From the NCBI GenBank assembly GCA_009760855.2, contig WPIO01000071.1, positions 935,001 to 999,000 of the forward strand: a DNA stretch of 64,000 nt. The letters are read 5' to 3'. Positions 1 through 12,700 of the stretch are shown one piece after another. The position numbers and the translations under genes were made by a program. The stretch is from Cristatella mucedo. Its lineage: Eukaryota > Bryozoa > Phylactolaemata > Cristatellidae. Each line of letters starts with the position of its first letter. The stretch's first letter is position 1. A model generated the notes under the pieces. The model saw only the letters and a program-made list of their open reading frames with translations, did no database searches and was not told where the DNA came from.

Positions 1-9
1 GTCGCTAAC

Positions 10-3000
10 CTGCGCATCCGTACATCTTGTTGACCAGCTTTATGTCTCTGAAGCTGAAACCGCCACGTTGGCCGATGCGCTGCTGGAACGCCGGGTCTCT
101 CGTCAGAATCGTCCGCTGCCCGTTTTTTGAGAAAGACTACGGAAACCGATTGGCGCGCATGAGCGCCGCATGCCGGAGGAAAGACGACATGACGCCGAAG
201 CCACAGCAGCTCTCAGCCCGTCGCGGTCGCGCGCGGCGAGAGAGCGCGCTCGGCAGCGCTGCGAGCTCACGAATTCGCCGTAGTGCATGACGCTCAGGTA
301 GTCGTACGGAACGCCGAAGTCGTCCACTTCATCCGCAGTATATTTATCAAAATTGTAGCGCGCGTCGTCTCTGACGTTCTCACTCGCGATCTTGACAAAG
401 TCGTCGCGATCGGATCTCGTCTGCTCGTGATGGAAGCCGACGGCGTGGCCGAGTTCGTGTACGATGATGCCTTTCTGTTCAAGGAGACAAGAAACGGAAG
501 CGCACCGTACAGCTCGCGGGACCGCAAGAGGGCGCTCTTCATAGCGAACGTGCATCCGCCATATTGGCCACGGCCTGACCGCGAGCCGGCAGTCGTCTCC
601 TACGATTGGTCGTTCGCATTGAACGGAGAGACTAGCGAGAGACAGAGAGTGTTCGAGCAGCCGTCTGCCGCTAAAATTGACCTTGACCGTTTTTACACGA
701 CAAAAGCCGTCGCCGGCATTGCGGCTCCGTCGGCCTGCAACCGGTCGCACACGCTGCCTGTGAATCAACGAACAGGCTCAGCAGACGCTCGCCGTCAGCA
801 GCTTAAGTGCTGCCACCTCTGACGCTGGCAGTGGTTGGCTGGCCACGTGACTTTCGGCCCGATCTACTTCTCCCCGACCTTCTCCCGCAGCCCTGGTTGA
901 ACGAACTATCGTCTTTACATGCACTTCCTATCACCTGACAATACAATAATATCCTATCACCTGACCACGTGACTGTGACCCCTCGTCACGAGACTGAAGG
1001 CTCCTTCCTCACTCTACTTCTTCTCGTTCAATATCTTCTTTTTGTTTGCACTCGCTGCGTTCAATTTGCTAGCACTGATTCAAGAATGTATGTAGCTTAA
1101 CGACAGCGTGTTGAACTAGTGCACATCCTGACCAGAGAACCCTTGCTACTTTTGCAATCGTCGCACTAGTGCTACGAAGGCCATTGCTACGTTCATTGCT
1201 ACTTCTGGTCGCAGAAGAACCACCGTACGAACTTTAAATTAGACCGTCGGAATGGATGATAGCCCATCAATAGCGGCAGGTGAAATAACCACCACACGCG
1301 CGCGAGAGAGAGGGCTCACCATTCTGCAGCCCTTGGCCAGCGTCAGTTGCTGTGCGTCGCCTTGACGACCGACGAAGGACTTGCAGCCGCCACCGTCCAC
1401 GACGCGCACATAGTCGGTGTCGGACGCTGTCGCCTGGCGGAACCGGACGCACGTGTACCTGTGGTAGTCGTTCAGCGCTTCCTGGAACTGCTGGTGGTCT
1501 TGGTCGGCTACAGACAGCAAGATAGCTCTTCATCGTTGGAACAAAAGCACGCCGTCGTGAGCGCTGCAGTGCTCGCCCGGCGCGAAGCCGCGCCACGCGC
1601 CACGGCAGCGCCGCAGGCCACGTGACATGACCACGTGACGTTTTCACTTACAGAAGTAAACCGCAATTCGGAAGGGGACGCTGGCGTTCGCCCAGCGCAA
1701 GTTCGGCTCTCGAATGGCCTTCCTTTTCTGCCGTCTCGTGGTGTTCTCTCTTTTGCTAGAGCACGAAAACATGTGACGTCACAGGCGTAAGGCAAGGCGC
1801 AGCAGCGTGGTTTCGCTGCCGTCATACTGACTTCGCCGACGCGTCGTCGTCGTCTTTCCGCGCACGCACAACGCATAGAATCAGATTTAATTTTCATAGG
1901 GCGCCATACGAGTGTACAAAGCGTTGCTATGTTTATTAACACCTTCACTACCTCATCATTGACTCCCACACTTCTGCCTTAAAGAGCATGTCCATCTCGA
2001 CGCGCACCACGTTAGCGTCCTCCAATAGCTTGAACATCTTGGCTGCAACGAATGAACGATTCACATTGAGTGATCGCCAGGCATTTTGATCTCTTCGCGC
2101 CCTCCGCGAGACGTGAATGATAATCACACGCCGATCTGATAAGAACAGGCGCTTTCACGTCGGAGCTTCGAGTATGATGAGCGATCTCGCTACTTCTTAA
2201 CGTGCACGCCTTTAACGACCATGGCCGAGCTAGGTTCAGCCATGGGACATACATAAAGTACTCGGACAGACATGAAGTTCTCTTAGGGCGCGATACAAAT
2301 GAATTATAGTAAAATATTGTGTCTTCATTATTATCCAGGAAAAAACTCGAGCCGTTGATTGGCAGGTCAATGGCCGACGGGAAATGTTTGCCACGTGATC
2401 GCGCGCAATTCCAGTAGCAGTGCGACAGGCCGGCCTAAGCGAGCTGAGATAGTGAGAACTCGCTGTAACGTCTTCTCGCTGTTAATTCTGCTTGTTGTAA
2501 CGTCTCGTGTGCGGAGGTCTCGGACGTCATTTGTCACGCGAGCATGGCTGCTCGCAGCAGACACGCTCTGTGCTTCGCTGAGCGAGCTGTCGGACACGGT
2601 GGATGGAACAGAGCGGAATCCCACTCAAATACTCAATATCAGCCTCCAATATTCAGCTGCGTCCGTCGAGCGCACAGGCGCCTACTTCGCGCCGCAAGTG
2701 CTAGCGAGACTCACACGACTCGGACGCCGCCATAATCGCCTGATCCATCGTCATTTGCGTTCCATTTATGACCATCGCGTCCGTCGTACAGTGCAGAGTC
2801 TGAGTACCCGTACAAATAAACAAAAGTCACAGACTTTGCAAGCGGCTACGGCTCTATCAAACTTTAAGCTGTCGGTGTGAACCAGCATCCGCTTTCGCCC
2901 GCGGTAGCGGCGGCAGCCGTGCATGGTCAGACGGTGCCGCGGCGAGGCAGCTGCAGCTGCCGAAAACTCTACTGAGCCCACTAGTAAATCGCTTGCCTTG

Positions 3001-3231
3001 GCGGTCCGCATCGCTGCGTTTAGACAGGCCCGGAACAACCAACGCGGGGGCTCTGCGAAACGACAAAAAGTCAGCGAACGACTCGGTCCTTACGGGGTGT
3101 GAGCGCTAGCGCCGGAAGCGATGGCGACGCAGCAGTGGCGGCCGCGGCGCCTCGGCGCTAGCGAGCTGAGACGCTGCGATGCGTGCGGGCGGCGCACTGA
3201 CCAGCATCAGGAAGACCATGGCTGCCTGCAT
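10..3231 (-). CDS. Astacin metalloprotease A1, 3' part outside window
   Basis: Secreted zinc endopeptidase of the astacin (M12A) family. Exons in order of transcription: 3202-3231, 2715-2799, 1952-2042, 1652-1755, 1320-1507, 271-474 and 10-136; the rest lies left of the window. All junctions are GT-AG with matching phases (0,1,2,1,0,0,1). Exons 1-2 encode a signal peptide ([18 protein letters not shown]). Exons 3-4 encode the propeptide and a furin-type RQKR site just before [10 protein letters not shown]. Exon 5 carries three of the four astacin cysteines (YTC, GGGC, KGC). Exon 6 carries the zinc site [19 protein letters not shown] and the Met-turn SVMHYG. Exon 7 ends the domain at NKMYGC. 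An in-frame ATG at 3246 could add five residues. The propeptide FKAEV resembles the astacin FxGD aspartate switch, but with Glu. The target is unknown. By analogy with A2, a Cys-rich module and two ShK domains should follow. Confidence 0.88.
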
Positions 3232-3329
3232 GGCGACGTGCGCCATTCTTACGACGCTTTTTCCGCCACTTCTGCCGAGCATGGTTAAGACGCCGCGGCC
3301 TCCGATAGCTCGAGCAGTGCTGCAGAGCG

Positions 3330-3337
3330 TATTTAAG
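3330..3337 (-). promoter_or_regulatory. TATA box of A1
   Basis: The minus strand reads CTTAAATA here, about 99 bp before the A1 ATG. The same GCGCTTAAATACGC context sits at the same place upstream of A2, A3 and A4, so I infer a core promoter. A transcription start near 3300 is inferred only. Confidence 0.55.
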
Positions 3338-4374
3338 CGCCCGCGCGATGACCTCTACCCTCCAACAGCTGCATGAGCTACTTTTAGCTCAAAGGAGGCG
3401 AATGAGGATGTTCGGGATCAAATTACGGCCATGCAGCCATCGTGCGTTACGGGCACGAGCGGCCGGTTCAACAACAACCCTGGCGGCGGCAGCAGCGGCA
3501 ACATCTCGCGTCTTGCGGCATCTTGCAGCGCTCAAGGCGGAATCTCGTTATTGATTGAGCGACTTCGCAATTCTCCAGCACCGTCAACAGGATGAGCGAG
3601 AAACGAGAGCGAAACAATACGGAGTCATGTGACCGCCGTTGCCGCCAGACCTGTCAAGCGCACGGCAATCGCTACCCGGGAAGGAAAGCAAATGCGCCGC
3701 CATTCGTCGACCAGTGCCGAACTTTATTAAGAATACCAATTATGATCGAGTCGTAAAGCGCCTTAACGTAGCCAATTCGCGATCGCGGCCCAACGCTTGC
3801 ACTTCAAAGGAAGCTCGGAAATCGGCCAGCGATAGCGCACGGAATTGTCAGCACGCGAGCCGGCACTCAAATACTGGACGAGTGCTCTGGCGAAGCAACT
3901 GCTGTGAGAAACTCGTGCTAGTTTAGCGCATTTCACATTGTCAAATCTAGCGACAACATGATGACAGGCTGTGGTGAGTTTGAGGTCACGAGAGCGTGCC
4001 ATCGTGAGTTACTGCTGTCTCCAAAGGACTTGAGCTAATTGAGAGGCCTAGCGGAACGAATTGCCTCAGACAGACGGCTGGTACGAGGGGAACCCGGACT
4101 AGGAAGTATTTTCGCCGCGTAGGTCGGAGCGAGAGAGCGAGGGGACAGACAATTGAATCATGGGCCCTTGAAGAAACAGGCTGCCTAACGATCAACCTAA
4201 AGTCTCTCGGTACATGCGTTGTGCAATAACGATTTAGGGCGACTTTAGGGCCACGGTAAGTTTGAAATCCTTGTTTTTAGAACTTTTTTGGAGAGCCCCA
4301 GCAACCTGGGTTTCGTGACTTCAGGTATTCTGACAACCGCTTTCTCTGCATTAAAGTAGAGACATTAGAGTTCT

Positions 4375-5870
4375 GGAGGCAGCATTTGGCCATTGGTGGG
4401 TTACAAGGAGATACCGGCCGCCGGGCCATCACACCGTTATCATTTCAGGGCTCGAAAATAAATTAATCTCTCTAGAAATCTAAGACGTGGCAACTTCGCT
4501 CTGGTCATTCAGCGTGAGCACGCACGAAGCGAGGGGCTCGTCATGATAGGGGGCCGGCCAAGCATTAAAGCACACCAGTCGGACATATTGAGCAGCGCAC
4601 TAGTACGAGCGGTCCGCCACGTCAATCCAATGGACGACACTCAAGTGGCCGACCAAGAACGGAGGTTAGATAACTCCAAAGCGATCGGCGTAAACCGCGC
4701 GTCGGTCGCGCCGAGCACAGACGCCCGAATGCCACGAAACTCTCTTAACCTCTGACCCTCTCCACCAATCGCTCTCGTGTGAAAGGCAGCTGCGTTGACG
4801 GTATTTGGAAAGTCGAGAGCTCGCGTCAGCGTGTGCCGCGGTAAAGCGAATCTTAGACCCGCTGAGCCCTCAACGGGCAGCCGACGTCGCCGCTAGACTT
4901 TACGTGCGCGCCCGCATGCCCGCTAGTACTCAGAAGTACTTGTAATCACGACTAACAGGAATCAGAACCTGTTATGTCAGCTTACCTTCACCTTACTTTC
5001 ATCTTTTTTAGAGGCCGCTGCCGGTAAGCGCACCGAAATCCGCTTAGGCTTAGAGTGCGGGTCATAGTAAACTCTCTATAGTATAACGCCCACTGTGTCG
5101 CTGCGGTTCCGAAGAGTTACAGTTGGAGACACGTTATGTTGCAATACATTACTTTGCATATGAGAATAAACATAACACTTATTCGTACAGGATTTGTCGT
5201 TTACCAAGTTTGCTTACTCTAATTAGGATTTCGCCGGCGTTCAGAAGTGATCTGAGTAGCAAATTCTTTTATTTTTATGTCACTTTCAGACTGCGGTTTC
5301 TTTGAGCTACTTCTTCCGACTAATATTGCTGACGCGGTTGGCTGACTCGACATTTAATGCTTTTAAGGGACATATTAGAAGCTAGTTCTAAGGCTTACAT
5401 GTTACAAGCTAGTTGTCAGGCGAGCACGAAGCTCGCCCACAAAACGCGTTCTGATAATGAAGTCGCATACTGTCAGTCAGTTCATTCCAACTAACAGCGG
5501 ACCTTACGTCTGGCAGTTCTAATATGTGACCCGCTATAATTGCAATCATCTTTTTTACCAATGATGAACGCCATTGTATCGATAAATTGCTGACAGCATT
5601 CGTCCAAACGGCACCAGCCAGGTTACTTGCTGAGTCGTAAAGGGACACGTGAGTCATAGAGAGCACGATGACAACCAGCGCACGAACGATCCGTTCTGTA
5701 ACACCCCTAACACCCACAAGTAACGTAAGTTACAGCCCTAAGTAACGGCGGCGTCTTGCGTCATTTCTCGCGTCACGCGGCTTCTTTCTCGCAGCTCGAT
5801 TGGTCAGCCGAGTGATTGTTCCGCCGAGTGACTCCGAACTGCGTTTCTCCGACAACCGGATGCGTGCGAG
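4375..5870. repeat. Older duplicated spacer block III, copy 1
   Basis: Clearly related to 33290-34970 but diverged, with indels. I see no gene in it. A small frame at 4630-4755 is discussed among the rejected items. Confidence 0.7.
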
Positions 5871-6339
5871 TAAAGAGTCCAAGGCTTGGGCCTTCAAAGG
5901 ATCGAAGCTTATCTAGAGGCACTACCACATGCTTGAGTCAGAGGGACGGGTGAAATTATCGCAACCCACATTAGGAAGTATTTATGATAGGTAGGCTTCA
6001 AGCGAGAGAATGATGTGATAAACAAGTGAATCATGGAGGTCCTTGAAGTCGCTCGCTTAGCGAGCGGCCTGAGGTCTCGTTACTCGATACTGCCTGCGGC
6101 ATGACTGCTTCCTACGACCTTCCGCTTGACCCTAATCTGACCTCGTTGACCCTCCTCCGACCCTACTTCCTTCTTCTATGCCATGCAGCAACACGACGCG
6201 TCACGACGTCCTGATTTGTTTATTACATAATTAAAAGATTTTGGAGATGAGTATAAATAAGTACACATGAACAAATAGTTTCGCATATCGACTCTCAACG
6301 ATCAGTTCCATCACCAACTGGACGCCGTTTGGTTTAGTA

Positions 6340-6640
6340 TGACGAGAAAACAGCCAGGAATGCAATGTAACATAACGCATGCAATGCATGTGCGTCTGTC
6401 ACTTCTCAAAGACTTAGTGGGTGCTACGAGAAGAGTTTTCCATTGCGTACTCGAAGCGTGAGTGGTTTCTCGTACACATGCGGCAGCCAACAGACTTAAC
6501 AACACGCAACCAGAGAAAGTTGGAAACCTAGCTGAGTCAGGACGACAGTCAAGGTATTGATTGCCGTGAATGTAGCTACTTCGAAAGGCTGGAGAGGATG
6601 AGTCAATTCTGGGAGGAGAGAAGCAGATACTTTTTGTTGA
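6340..6640 (-). mobile_element. Old LINE Y 3' remnant
   Basis: Diverged match to the LINE Y 3' part (shared landmarks: GTGGGTGCTACG, GCCAACAGACTTAA, GAGAAAGTTGGAA). Copies lie at 17690-17950 and 21470-21740. Confidence 0.55.
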
Positions 6641-6841
6641 ATCCCGACTGAAATCTATCTGATAAATTCACTGTATTCAAAACTACAAGCTGCATTGCGA
6701 TAACCTTTTAAATCATCTTTGACCGAAAACGGCGATGGGAAACTGGACGATGGCTTTTCTAGGACCTCAGAATCTGATACAGACTTTGAGGTATCGTTAT
6801 ATTGACTTCCAATTCGATGGACATAGCCTTTAATTGTCGAT

Positions 6842-7960
6842 GTGACTGCCGAGCACAATCTAGGCTTTCCCTTGTATGCGGGAAACGTTCAAATCTACCT
6901 TTACTTTGATTTCTCCCAACCTTCGAGTACCTCGAAATCTCTCAGCTCCTTTGCTGCATGTATTGATGACATCCGCACGTGGATGGCAGCAAATCTTCTT
7001 AAATTAAACGATGATCAAACTAACTTACTAGTTATGGGCAAACGAAGTGTGATTCAGAAGTGGGAAAGGCTGACGCTCAACATTGGCTCTGCCAACATAT
7101 CTCCCGTCGAATCTGCACGAAATCTAGGTGTTGTGTTGAAAAGTGATCTTCTGTCAGACAACCACATCAGCTCCACCGTCACGTCCGCATACTTTTAGCT
7201 ATATGACATTGTTAAAATTCAGGCTTGTTTAGATAAGTATAGCACATTTAAGTTGGTCCCTGCGTTTGTGAGCTCTCGTCTTGACTTCTGTAACTTACTG
7301 CTTGCTAGCCCGTCTGCATGTCCAATCAAGCGCTTACAGCTGGTTCGAAACACTGCAGCTGGGCTTGTCTGTCGAGAGCGTCAAAGCTGCCACATCACAT
7401 CAATTCTCGCCGACCTGCACTGGCTACCAGTCAAGCAACGGATCGACTTCAAGATTGTGTCGCTTACGTTTATGCCCCTTCATTCTTTGGCACCAGCATA
7501 TCTCTCAGATCTACTCCCTCCCCAGGCCTAGCATCGCACCACCCGCTTTTCGGAATCGAAGAGTTTACCAATACCTCGTACAAACCTCTAATCCTTTGGA
7601 CGCAGTGCCTTTCGTTCGAATGCTCCCAAAGCCGGGAACTTACTCGCGACTTGTGGCTATTTATCTTTTCACTTCACCACATTAAAAAGGAATTCGAGAC
7701 GCATATATTTATGACAGCATTTAGCGACTCCCTGTGATTCGTCTTTTCTATGCATATGCATGCTGAACTGTGCGTGCTGCCACTAACCGCACTATCTCGC
7801 TGACCCTGTTCAAGTCACCCCAATTCATGTCATTCATGTTGTTTATCAAGCGTGATACCACTCACCGTTTGATCGTCTTTCTTTTGCAACAAATTTAAAG
7901 CGCCTAGAAAGAGATGTAGTTCACTGAGGGCGCTGTACCAAGTGTATTATTATTAATATG
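6842..7960 (+). mobile_element. LINE X fragment, CR1-like reverse transcriptase 3' half
   Basis: Encodes broken remnants of the region just after the polymerase core of a non-LTR reverse transcriptase (DDIRTWMAANLLKLNDDQTN, later SILADLHWLPVKQRIDF) with stops and frameshifts. The catalytic YADD box is degraded to YAGN. It ends with the family tail (GCGCCTAGAAAGAG...CTGAGGGCGCTG) and ATT repeats. Confidence 0.85.
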
Positions 7961-8329
7961 GCCGCAAACCGTCAAGAGAAGCATTGGAAGTCTGAATTGC
8001 TGCTAGACTTAGTTTGTATGCCTGCAAAATACCACAGAGGGAAGGAATAGTATACGACTTTCAGAAGAAGATCACTTTTAATGAGTCTATCATTGCATCC
8101 ATCCCGTATCGCGAATCCCATGAAAACAAATTTAGATATGGCTCAGGTTTCTACTCAAGTCGCAGGGAGCTTTATGAAGGCACAAATAATGTGTGAAATT
8201 ATTTCAATGTAAAACATTCGGTCAAAGCTTCGTTTTCAGAATATTAAAAGTGATTCGAAAGTGGTTACGTTCTCAGAGTGATGCTATATCAAAAGTAATA
8301 ATAATAACATTATTATTAGGATATTAGTA

Positions 8330-9760
8330 GTAGCAAAGGTACTGTGGCCGAGTCCGGGTGATCATCAAGAAGACCTGCATCTCCGACATACTTCTAATGT
8401 TTCTTCGTACGCTTTTTAAGTTGCATTGCAGGACGAACTCCATGTTGCCCTGCACGAATAGCAGCACAGCAACAGTAGCCGAGATGACCAGCGATTAACC
8501 AACATAGGCTTTGAAATGCCGCCACAAGTTCGGGTCGCACCGTTTAACCGCTTGGCGTTTGAGGATTATTGAAGGTCGTATACATTCAATTCAGCCAAGG
8601 GTTGACTCAAATTTTTATAGATGCATATTCAAGCTACAGATCATCAGTTCGCAAATTCAATTGTTTCCAATAGTCATCTTTATAGTAAAAAGAAATATAA
8701 TTCATTTGGATATGCACCACTTCACTCGCGAGAAGTCCACTCATCCGGCTTGGCCTTCCTTGAGTTCATCACTAGATATACCTCCCGCGCTAAAGAGGTC
8801 ACTAGTCATCTCGATCCTGCCCCGACGGTTCACGTACTGATGCGGAAACCTGTTGCTGCCTACCAAAACAAATGTCATAACTATTTCTCGGCCAACCCTC
8901 GGAGTTCCCACCCTACGCTCGACGGCTCAACTTAAACCAGACCTAGATCAATAGAACCTTTGTAACTTACCAGTACTATCTCTCTCTTTTCTGTCAGCTC
9001 GCACAAGCTACTTGAATATTGTTGGCCGAGTTGCTAAAGGACTGCACATATTCATCAGATCTGGCTTCGACGTTCTAATGCTAATAGTTCCAAGTTCTAT
9101 TTGCATTTCCCATTGCAGCAAATGTAAAGCGCCTAGAGAGAGATTAAGTTATCTAAGGGAGCTTTATCGATCTTTTCAAAGTCTGCTTGTGAGCGTAGTA
9201 TATTCATAAGAACGCGAAGCACTAAGCATGTGCAAAGTTTGCAAGAGCTCAGCTGTGCAGATGCTGCTGTTGCTGCTAAATCTGCTGCTGGAGCTGCTAA
9301 AGCTCCTGCTACAGCTGCCGCTGATACTGTGTGTGCCCGTACAAGCGGCGGTGTCCTCTTTGCTCTCACGCGCTGCATTGCTGGCCTACTGCCGCTGCCG
9401 TGTCCCTGGAAACTCGTGCATGGCTGACAATCGGCGTGCTTTTAGGACGTCCTGGCTGAGTAGGATCGCTCTTGCAAGCGATGAGATTTCTTGAGTTCGA
9501 CGTTGTCGAAAGCAAGGCTGTCCAGTCCGGCTCTGATCCTGCGACACAAATCCGCAGCTATGCATAAGCTATTGTGTCCGGAGTGTCTTAGAGCTTCAAC
9601 GTGGCATCGCACTCAGTTGGGGCACCGTTTCGGACGTGGTCGTGAGATCGTTCGGTTCAATCTCGCTCTCTCGAGCTACATTGACGGACGTGTAGCCGCT
9701 GCAACTGCCCGCCGAGTGGTCGCAGTCACGTGCTTTTTATCGTCCGCTAGCCTTGGCACG
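8330..9760. repeat. A2 3' flank, shared with the A4 3' flank
   Basis: Related to 36450-38994 with large insertions in the latter (a CT tract, a SINE and about 1 kb of unique sequence). Shared landmarks include the stretch around 8350-8620 against 36460-36720 and the GTATATTC.TAAGAACG motif at 9197 and 38508. Together with exons 9-10 this extends A2/A4 similarity over several kb. No gene is seen here. Confidence 0.65.
9105..9175 (+). mobile_element. LINE X tail fragment
   Basis: GCAGCAAATGTAAAGCGCCT followed by the rest of the tail hairpin. Nothing of the coding part remains. Confidence 0.6.
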
Positions 9761-9761
9761 G

Positions 9762-12700
9762 CTACTGCTGCTGCAGCCGACGCGACGTCGGCAATGACGG
9801 TGAAGCCCTTGCCGTCACCAACGCCCTCTGCGTCGTACGGGAAGCCGAGGCGGTGGTGGCAGTCGAGCAGACGCCGCATGCCCTCGGGCAGTGCTGCTGC
9901 ATGTAGGCCTCGTAGAGCTTCGAGACGCAGTGGCCGCGCTCACGCCAATAGTCGCAGTGAGTCTCCGTGTCCTGGCAGCGAGCTGCAGCGAACGGTCGCC
10001 CGCATGCAACTTAGTTCCGCTAACGGCTCGGCTTCCGCTGAGGGTGCACCTCGGCCTCCCTGGGCCGCGCCTCTCGCGCGCATGCTGCATGTGGGTAACT
10101 ATCAGCAGCAGCAGGTAGGCACGGTTGGCAAGCAAGCGCGCCTACCTGCTGCTGCAGTTGTCACGTCCGCGCCTTCGCAAGAGCGGCAGGACGCGGGGCA
10201 GTGTGAGAGCATGTATCCAGGGTGGGCGTGGCATTCGCCTCGCCGAGCCCAGGCGCTGCACATGGCGTTCGCGTCGCGACACGTTCGCCCCCGAGCGGTC
10301 GTTGCTTCGACGACCGTCGGCCGACGACTGGAGACCAATGACGGCAGTGTCGTCTGCTGAAGCCGAGCAGTAGACGGCAGAAGCGTTCGTCCGGTGACAG
10401 TTTGCAGAGGGGTCGTCGAAGGCTGAGTAATGCCTACCGATAGAACATGCATTATGTCAAAGAAAATCGCCTAGCCATTCTGCATTCCATCCCGGAAATC
10501 CAATCGGTCTAACGGTAATGTATGCGGCACGTGAATACTGCGACGCTGGCGTTAGCTGTCTGGGCGCGATACAACTCGTCTGAGGCATGGTGTCCGATCT
10601 CGCGAGTGGCCGACTGAGCTACTTCGGACGTGCGTTTGCAGCTGCGTGTGCAATCATTCCGGCAATTGATGCTTTTAGAGAGAGAGATTCACATTCAAGC
10701 CATCAATACGAATACGTAGGAAGAGAGGACTATGCTATCTACTTATTAGGACACGAAGGTCAGTGATTATCTCCACAATGCCGAAAGATGGTGCACACGC
10801 GTCACGTGGCAAGTTGGCGAAGCGTTGTCTTCCTTGACAAATACTTCCGGGAGTGACACGTATGCGCGCGTGATGTAAGTTTACTACGACTCAGTGAAGC
10901 GAGTCGACAGGTACTGACCTGCTCTATATCCTAGATAATATATATCGCAGGCCACATTAGATTGCTATTCTGAAACGCCCTAGAACCGTAGAATGGGTTA
11001 CATAAGCACTTCGCAGACAGCGAAGTTTGATCGAGGCTACTAATTTAACCAGCAACTGTTTCTTTTCACGAAATTCTCATACTCGCTCCGTTCTAAAATA
11101 AACTGCCTTTCGCCAGCCTCATGGTGTCGAACGTACGAGCTGCTGGCTGCGATCGGCGACCTTGTCGCTTCGACTTAGCACTACGACGCCTTATAAACTG
11201 TTACGCTCCAAAAGACGGCATACACGCGACCCGAAAGCACTAATCAGCGTGCGCCAATCGTGGCTCCGGTCAGGCTCCGGTCGGACAACCACAATAATCG
11301 CGTGTGCTATATGTTATGCATTCTCTAACTACGTGCGAGAAAATGACGCAGTCTTATTATTGAATTGTAAATTTTGAACGCGGGAATTCCGTTTGAAGCG
11401 CCATTGTAGCGTGCCGACTTTCTTCCAAACAAATACTACCTGGTGAAAATTGTACGTGAAGCCCCAGTTTTTTCCTGATTTTCCTGCATAGACATACTAC
11501 CACGACGCAGTTAGCGGAAACGTAGCTAGAAGACCTGAAAACGAGGCTGCAGAGGAAGTTTATATTGCGACAATAGCTATACATGTATTTATATCGTACA
11601 TGTATTTATATATATATATATATATAAATACATGTATAGATAAATAAATATATAGATATCAATATATATTGCGAATATATATATATATATATATTCGCAA
11701 TATATATATATATATATTTCGAATAAATATATTTCGAATAAATATATTGCGAATATATATTGCGAATATATATATTGCGAATATATATATATAAATATTG
11801 CGAACATACCTCCGACCCAGCTACGCATCTGTCTGTCTTTTATCAGAAGGACTTTGATTGTTCGCAGTTTGCGCGACGATTCGATGCTGCTCACAGCTTC
11901 AGCAGCGCTTATTAGCTCAGCACATGGAGGCGCACACTTACCGGAACAATGAGCTGCTGGCTGGGCGTCGTCTGTCGATGGGCACCAGCACGCACAGTCT
12001 TGTCCGACGAAGCCCTCTCCGGGGCACTGCTTTTCGGGACACTTGTTCCTAGCTGCGAAATAGGAATTGTTAAAGTATGACAACAACATTTACATAGAGC
12101 ATCAAGACACTCGAGGCAAGGGCTTCAAGTCATGCGTTTTGCCGTCGGAAGCTGAACATATCCTACGGGAGATGCTTGGTAAAATGGCAGTCGCCGTGTG
12201 GTCTTAATTATTGACCTCCATCTATCGAGCAGTAGCTACTATCCATCCGTACGGTTAGCTATCAACAAAACTCTTCTCTATCAAGCAAGAATCATTAGAA
12301 CATACGCTCCAACGACTATTTTCTTAAGCAACAGCCACCCGCCATCTCTTATCTTCACGTCAGCACTACGCGCAACCATGCAGCGAAGCAAGCCAGCCAG
12401 CTTCCGCCGAATCAACCGGAAGTTCACCGTCAGACCAGAATTTAGACTCGCTATCAATTCAACCAGCACGTGTGTCTGATAGCTGGCGCGAAAAAGTCAG
12501 CAAGCATGCATAGACGACTGCCGCTAAGTAACTTTCGGCGGTTGCGACCGCCAGAAGTTTTGCGAGTTGCCACCAGATGGTCTGAGCGGACGCTGCTGGG
12601 CTGTCGCTAACCTGCGCATCCGTACATCTTGTTGACCAGCTTTATGTCTCTGAAGCTGAAACCGCCACGTTGGCCGATGCGCTGCTGGAACGCCGGGTCT

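Larger units (their letters stand above)
1..4380. repeat. Duplicated block I, copy 1 (A1 unit)
   Basis: Nearly identical to 12603-16990, at an offset of 12602 bases through most of A1 and its introns. It covers exons 1-7, the introns and the promoter. Beyond the promoter the match becomes patchier, then resumes at 5980-7980 against 17330-19270. Confidence 0.85.

Noticed and set aside
2367-2624. Possible extra propeptide exon ([12 protein letters not shown]) in intron 2
   Set aside because: Similarity to A3 around 27760-27840 looked promising, but the phases do not fit and exon 2 already joins exon 3 in phase with strong sites.
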